In this document: positions 61,201 through 64,000 of the stretch, in pieces | Layout of the letters: each line of letters opens with the position of its first letter | Numbering within the stretch: position 1 is the first letter of the stretch | DNA from: an uncultured Lachnospiraceae bacterium | GTDB lineage: Bacteria; Bacillota; Clostridia; Lachnospirales; Lachnospiraceae | Length of the DNA: 64,000 bases | Direction: 5' to 3' | Assembly (NCBI GenBank): GCA_910584205.1 | Contig: CAJUAA010000008.1 | Location: forward strand, 43,632 to 107,631 | Notes under the pieces: model-generated | Seen by the model: only the letters and a program-made list of their open reading frames with translations | The model's database searches: none | Told to the model about the DNA's origin: nothing | Program-made: the position numbers and the translations under genes

Positions 61201-62061
61201 ATGAGCCATGCATTTTATGAAACCATGAAAGAGACCAAAAGCCTGGGAATCCAGCTGGGATTCTATTCCGTTCCCGGCGGCTATCATCCTCCGCACTGGC
61301 ATGACGAGCTGGAGATCCTGTACTACTTAAACGGCGGCACCGAAATCTGTGTGGAACACAAAACCTTTCAGCTTCCCAAAAAGCAGATCATCGTCATCGA
61401 CTCCCGGCAGATCCACAGTACCCATACTTCGGACGCCACGGCCATGTTTGTCTGCATTCATATATCCAAAGCAAAGCTGCTGGAATATGTTCCGGATGCC
61501 GAGTCCCTTGCCATCCGCTGTCTTCCGGAAGATATCACAGAAAAAAATTTTCCTGTCTATCTTGAAATCTGCAGACTCGCCGGGTCCCTGGTACAGTTAT
61601 ACATGGAAGACTCCCCATTTTCTGCCCTGGAGTCAGAGGGAATCATTCTCCAGATGTTCGCCCGGCTTCTGAGACATTTCTCTGTCCGTAACCTTCCGGA
61701 GCAGCCCGGACAGCCGCTCTCTTCAAGGGAACGCTTCCGGGAGATCATCGCCTACATCAACGAACATTACGCCGAACCCCTGACCCTCGCAGAGATCGCG
61801 GAACATACCGGTCTTACACGGGAATATTTCTGTCGTTTTTTCAAAAGGAATATGGGAATCTCCTTTCTGGAATACGTAAATGAAGTGAGGTTATCCCACA
61901 TCTATCATGATCTTTTTCACACGGATCAGTCCATCTCCCGGCTGATGGAAAACAACGGCTTTACCAATCAGAAATTATTTAATCAGAGTTTTAAGAAGCG
62001 GTATGGACGCACGCCTTCTCAGGTGCGGAAGGAAAGCCTCTCATCTTCGCTTTCCCCCTGA
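61201..62061 (+). CDS. AraC-family regulator with cupin sensor
   Basis: The 286-residue protein has an N-terminal cupin (GGYHPPHWHDELEILYYLNG, with the metal/ligand histidines) and a C-terminal AraC domain (PLTLAEIAEHTGLTREYFCR, FFKRNMGISFLEYVNEVRLS and the second helix-turn-helix ISRLMENNGFTNQKLFNQSF). It is complete. It may regulate the adjacent cyclase gene or the sugar operon; no operator is evident. Confidence 0.92.
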   Translation: MSHAFYETMKETKSLGIQLGFYSVPGGYHPPHWHDELEILYYLNGGTEICVEHKTFQLPKKQIIVIDSRQIHSTHTSDATAMFVCIHISKAKLLEYVPDAESLAIRCLPEDITEKNFPVYLEICRLAGSLVQLYMEDSPFSALESEGIILQMFARLLRHFSVRNLPEQPGQPLSSRERFREIIAYINEHYAEPLTLAEIAEHTGLTREYFCRFFKRNMGISFLEYVNEVRLSHIYHDLFHTDQSISRLMENNGFTNQKLFNQSFKKRYGRTPSQVRKESLSSSLSP

Positions 62062-62315
62062 ATGCCCGGTTTTCGCCGCTTCCGACGACCGTTTTCCGCT
62101 GCCAAAGCCAGCAGACAGGCTGTTGGCTCGCCAGCGGTCATGAAATTATGAATTTTCCCCGGAACACATTGCACTTTTTCATCATTCATAATAAAATATG
62201 ACCAAAAGCAGCCATACATTAAACACATGTCTGCCTGCCGGAAGGCCGGAACCGTCCCTGGACAACAGAATTCCCGGACAACGCAGAAACCCGTTCAGAC
62301 AAGGAGGAACAACAT

Positions 62316-63068
62316 ATGTACAAATTATGGGAAGCATTAAAAGAAGCAAAAAAATACCGCTGGGTGGAACTCTCCCACTCGCTGAACAACGACAGCCCCT
62401 ACTGGGCCGGTATCCCGGAAGGCTCCGTGGAACTTGGACCCGTCTGTTATGACTGGGGCAACGAGATGCTGGACTGCCTGATCCAGACCTTCAAGTTTCC
62501 GGGACAGTTCGGCACTCACATTGATTTTCCGGGACATTTTGTAAAAGACCGGGAGTTGTCTGAGCACTATGGCGTCAAAGATTTGATCTTTCCCCTCTGT
62601 GTCATTGATGTGACGGAAAAAGTGAAAAAGGATCCCACTTACGTGGTTACTTCCGCCGATATCAAAGACTATGAGGCAACCTATGGTCCGATTCCGGACG
62701 GCGCTTTGGTTGCCCTCAGAACTGACTGGTCGAAAAAATGGCCGGATATGGACGCCCTCTCCGGTACGGATGCCGAAGGCGGAGAAAATTTCCCCGGCTG
62801 GTCCATGGACGCGCTGAAATATATCTACGAAGAGCGCCATGCCGCTGCCAACGGCCATGAAACCCTGGATACGGATGCTTCCGCAGAAGCCGCAAAGGCC
62901 GGCGACCTGGCGTGCGAGCGTTACGTGCTGGACAGCGGAAAGCTGCAGGTGGAGGTACTCACCAACCTGGATCAGGTGGCTCCCGCAGGGGCGGTCGTCA
63001 TTGTATCCTATCCGAGAATCGAAGGCGCCACCGGGCTTCCGGTAAGAGTGTGGGCGATCACAGAATAA
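62316..63068 (+). CDS. Cyclase-family metal-dependent hydrolase
   Basis: The family includes kynurenine formamidase and polyketide-like cyclases. The 250 residues have the metal motif HIDFPGHF (HxDxPxH type), ELSHSLNNDSPYW at the N-terminus and PAGAVVIVSYPRIEGATGLP near the C-terminus. The ribosome site is AAGGAGG. The substrate is unknown. The 254-bp gap before it (62062-62315) contains no gene I can support. Confidence 0.9.
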   Translation: MYKLWEALKEAKKYRWVELSHSLNNDSPYWAGIPEGSVELGPVCYDWGNEMLDCLIQTFKFPGQFGTHIDFPGHFVKDRELSEHYGVKDLIFPLCVIDVTEKVKKDPTYVVTSADIKDYEATYGPIPDGALVALRTDWSKKWPDMDALSGTDAEGGENFPGWSMDALKYIYEERHAAANGHETLDTDASAEAAKAGDLACERYVLDSGKLQVEVLTNLDQVAPAGAVVIVSYPRIEGATGLPVRVWAITE

Positions 63069-63083
63069 CCAGGAGAACAGAAC

Positions 63084-63107
63084 CGGCTGCCGGAAACCCG
63101 GCAGCCG
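63084..63107. terminator. Hairpin between convergent genes
   Basis: A perfect 10-bp GC stem (63084-63093 with 63098-63107) with a 4-base loop sits after the cyclase stop and before the convergent partial gene. No T-run, so termination is uncertain. Confidence 0.45.
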
Positions 63108-63133
63108 ACTGCGCTTCATCCAAAACCGTCTTT

Positions 63134-64000
63134 TTAATGGAGCTCTGCGATCAGCTCATCCAGACTCAGCTCTCCCAGAATCATTTCGTACTCTCCTGCG
63201 TCATATGCCTCGCATTCCTCCTCGGACGCTTCCTTTCCGTCAATGTAACTGATCCCGTACATGCCCGCCGATTCCAGCTCGTCTTCATCCGGCATCCCGT
63301 TCTGGTTCACATCGTCGAAGTTCATGGTTTTGATTTCCGTCGTGATATCCAGCGTATGCTGACTGCCGATCTCCATGTACGTGGTGTAAAGAATCGCTCC
63401 CGCGTAATCGGAATTGTAATTTCTTATATTATTTTTCTTCGGCGCATACTCGTATCCAGCGTTTCCCATGGCTCCGTATGCCCAGTGTTCCATCAGCGCG
63501 TAAAGCTTCCCGTCCTTCCAGGTATACAGGCTTGTGTAATAGCCGTTCACCCCTGCCGCCAGCTCGGGAATCCCATCATCGTCCACATGGATCAGCCCAT
63601 ACGCCTGTTCCCCTGCGCTTTCCAGCTCACCAAGCCGGGCTGCCGCTTCGTACGCTTCCGCATAGCTTCCGAACTCTCCGTTCTTCTTCCCGCCCGATAT
63701 CAGTTCGCGGATGCCCGAAATGGTAACGGCATCCGCCCGTTCCGTGATCTGGTCAGACAGCTGCTCCTGCAGGAAAAAATGCTGGCTGCCGCCCCCATCC
63801 GCCGCGTATCCGTAATAGACAGCCGCAAAGCTGGTGTCCCCATACGTTTCTATCAATACAATATCTGTCTGTCCGTCATAATTGACGTCATAAAAAGAGA
63901 CTGCGTCCAGACTCCGGAATGCCTCTCCTTCCAGTTTCTCCGGTACATATCCCCGCAGTTCTGTCATCACCTGCCCGTTCTGCACGATCTGCATGTGAAA
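63134..64000 (-). CDS. Hypothetical protein with calcium-binding-like repeat (partial)
   Basis: The frame is open to the window edge; the codons before the ATG at 63994 (F, H) continue it, so the N-terminus and any signal peptide are outside. The visible 288 or so residues include an FG-GAP/EF-hand-like DVNYDGQTDIVLIE, a middle region GLIHVDDDGIPELAAGVNGY, and DDVNQNGMPDEDELESAG, an EF-hand-like acidic loop. An acidic, likely exported protein; function unknown. Confidence 0.7.
   Translation of the reverse strand, partial: FHMQIVQNGQVMTELRGYVPEKLEGEAFRSLDAVSFYDVNYDGQTDIVLIETYGDTSFAAVYYGYAADGGGSQHFFLQEQLSDQITERADAVTISGIRELISGGKKNGEFGSYAEAYEAAARLGELESAGEQAYGLIHVDDDGIPELAAGVNGYYTSLYTWKDGKLYALMEHWAYGAMGNAGYEYAPKKNNIRNYNSDYAGAILYTTYMEIGSQHTLDITTEIKTMNFDDVNQNGMPDEDELESAGMYGISYIDGKEASEEECEAYDAGEYEMILGELSLDELIAELH

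Noticed and set aside
1..64000. CRISPR arrays, prophage genes and complete insertion sequences
   Set aside because: No regularly spaced direct repeats, no phage structural or integrase genes and no transposase reading frame were seen.

Overview
The window reads as a chromosome segment of a GC-rich gut-type Clostridium, most likely a Lachnospiraceae. The order glgC-glgD-spoVG-pth-mfd, a sporulation gene, murC followed by a dnaD/dnaI-like pair, and many lipoproteins, PadR, BlaI and LytTR regulators all fit this group. The assignment rests on gene content and order alone. I see no rRNA, tRNA, CRISPR array or prophage.

Region 1 (1-13.9 kb) is dense housekeeping: mfd (cut by the left edge), pth, spoVG and the glycogen genes glgD/glgC on the minus strand; then murC, dnaD-like, dnaI-like, prs, an ATP-grasp enzyme and an esterase on the plus strand. 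Four perfect DnaA boxes in two abutting pairs lie between murC and dnaD. An Spx/ArsC-like gene and a lipoprotein cyclophilin follow.

Region 2 (13.9-31.3 kb) mixes housekeeping (fba, a lipoprotein FKBP/trigger-factor-like foldase) with what looks like an O-demethylase-type corrinoid methyl-transfer system: a UroD-like methyltransferase, a truncated pterin-binding domain fused to a corrinoid protein, an ASKHA/ferredoxin corrinoid activator, a DUF2284 protein and PucR- and FadR-type regulators. An AT-richer BlaR1/BlaI block with a secreted protein sits in the middle of it. Several genes here are broken by one-base indels, a nonsense codon or an internal deletion.

Region 3 (31.3-40.3 kb) is an AT-richer defence island: a Phd/ParE-type toxin-antitoxin pair, a DUF4143 ATPase with palindromic elements, and a type I restriction locus. 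In that locus an RX4H (HEPN-like) DUF3644 gene and a compact structured RNA with its own strong promoter lie between hsdR and hsdM, while hsdS is truncated to its N-terminus.

Region 4 (40.3-52.6 kb) holds a TRAP transporter with a split transketolase and a short-chain dehydrogenase (probably one catabolic operon), purine nucleoside phosphorylase, a DUF4230 protein, a PadR-DUF1700-DUF4097 envelope operon and an AgrC/AgrA-type two-component system with matching LytTR direct repeats.

Region 5 (52.8-64 kb) is a glycan-use operon (GH5, GPH symporter, GH43 with a 10-nt deletion, and a nuclease-domain fragment). An AT-rich insert (57.4-60.25 kb) that ends at a truncated AraC gene carries an inverted repeat of about 80 bp. 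The rest is an intact AraC regulator, a cyclase-family enzyme and a partial secreted protein cut by the right edge.
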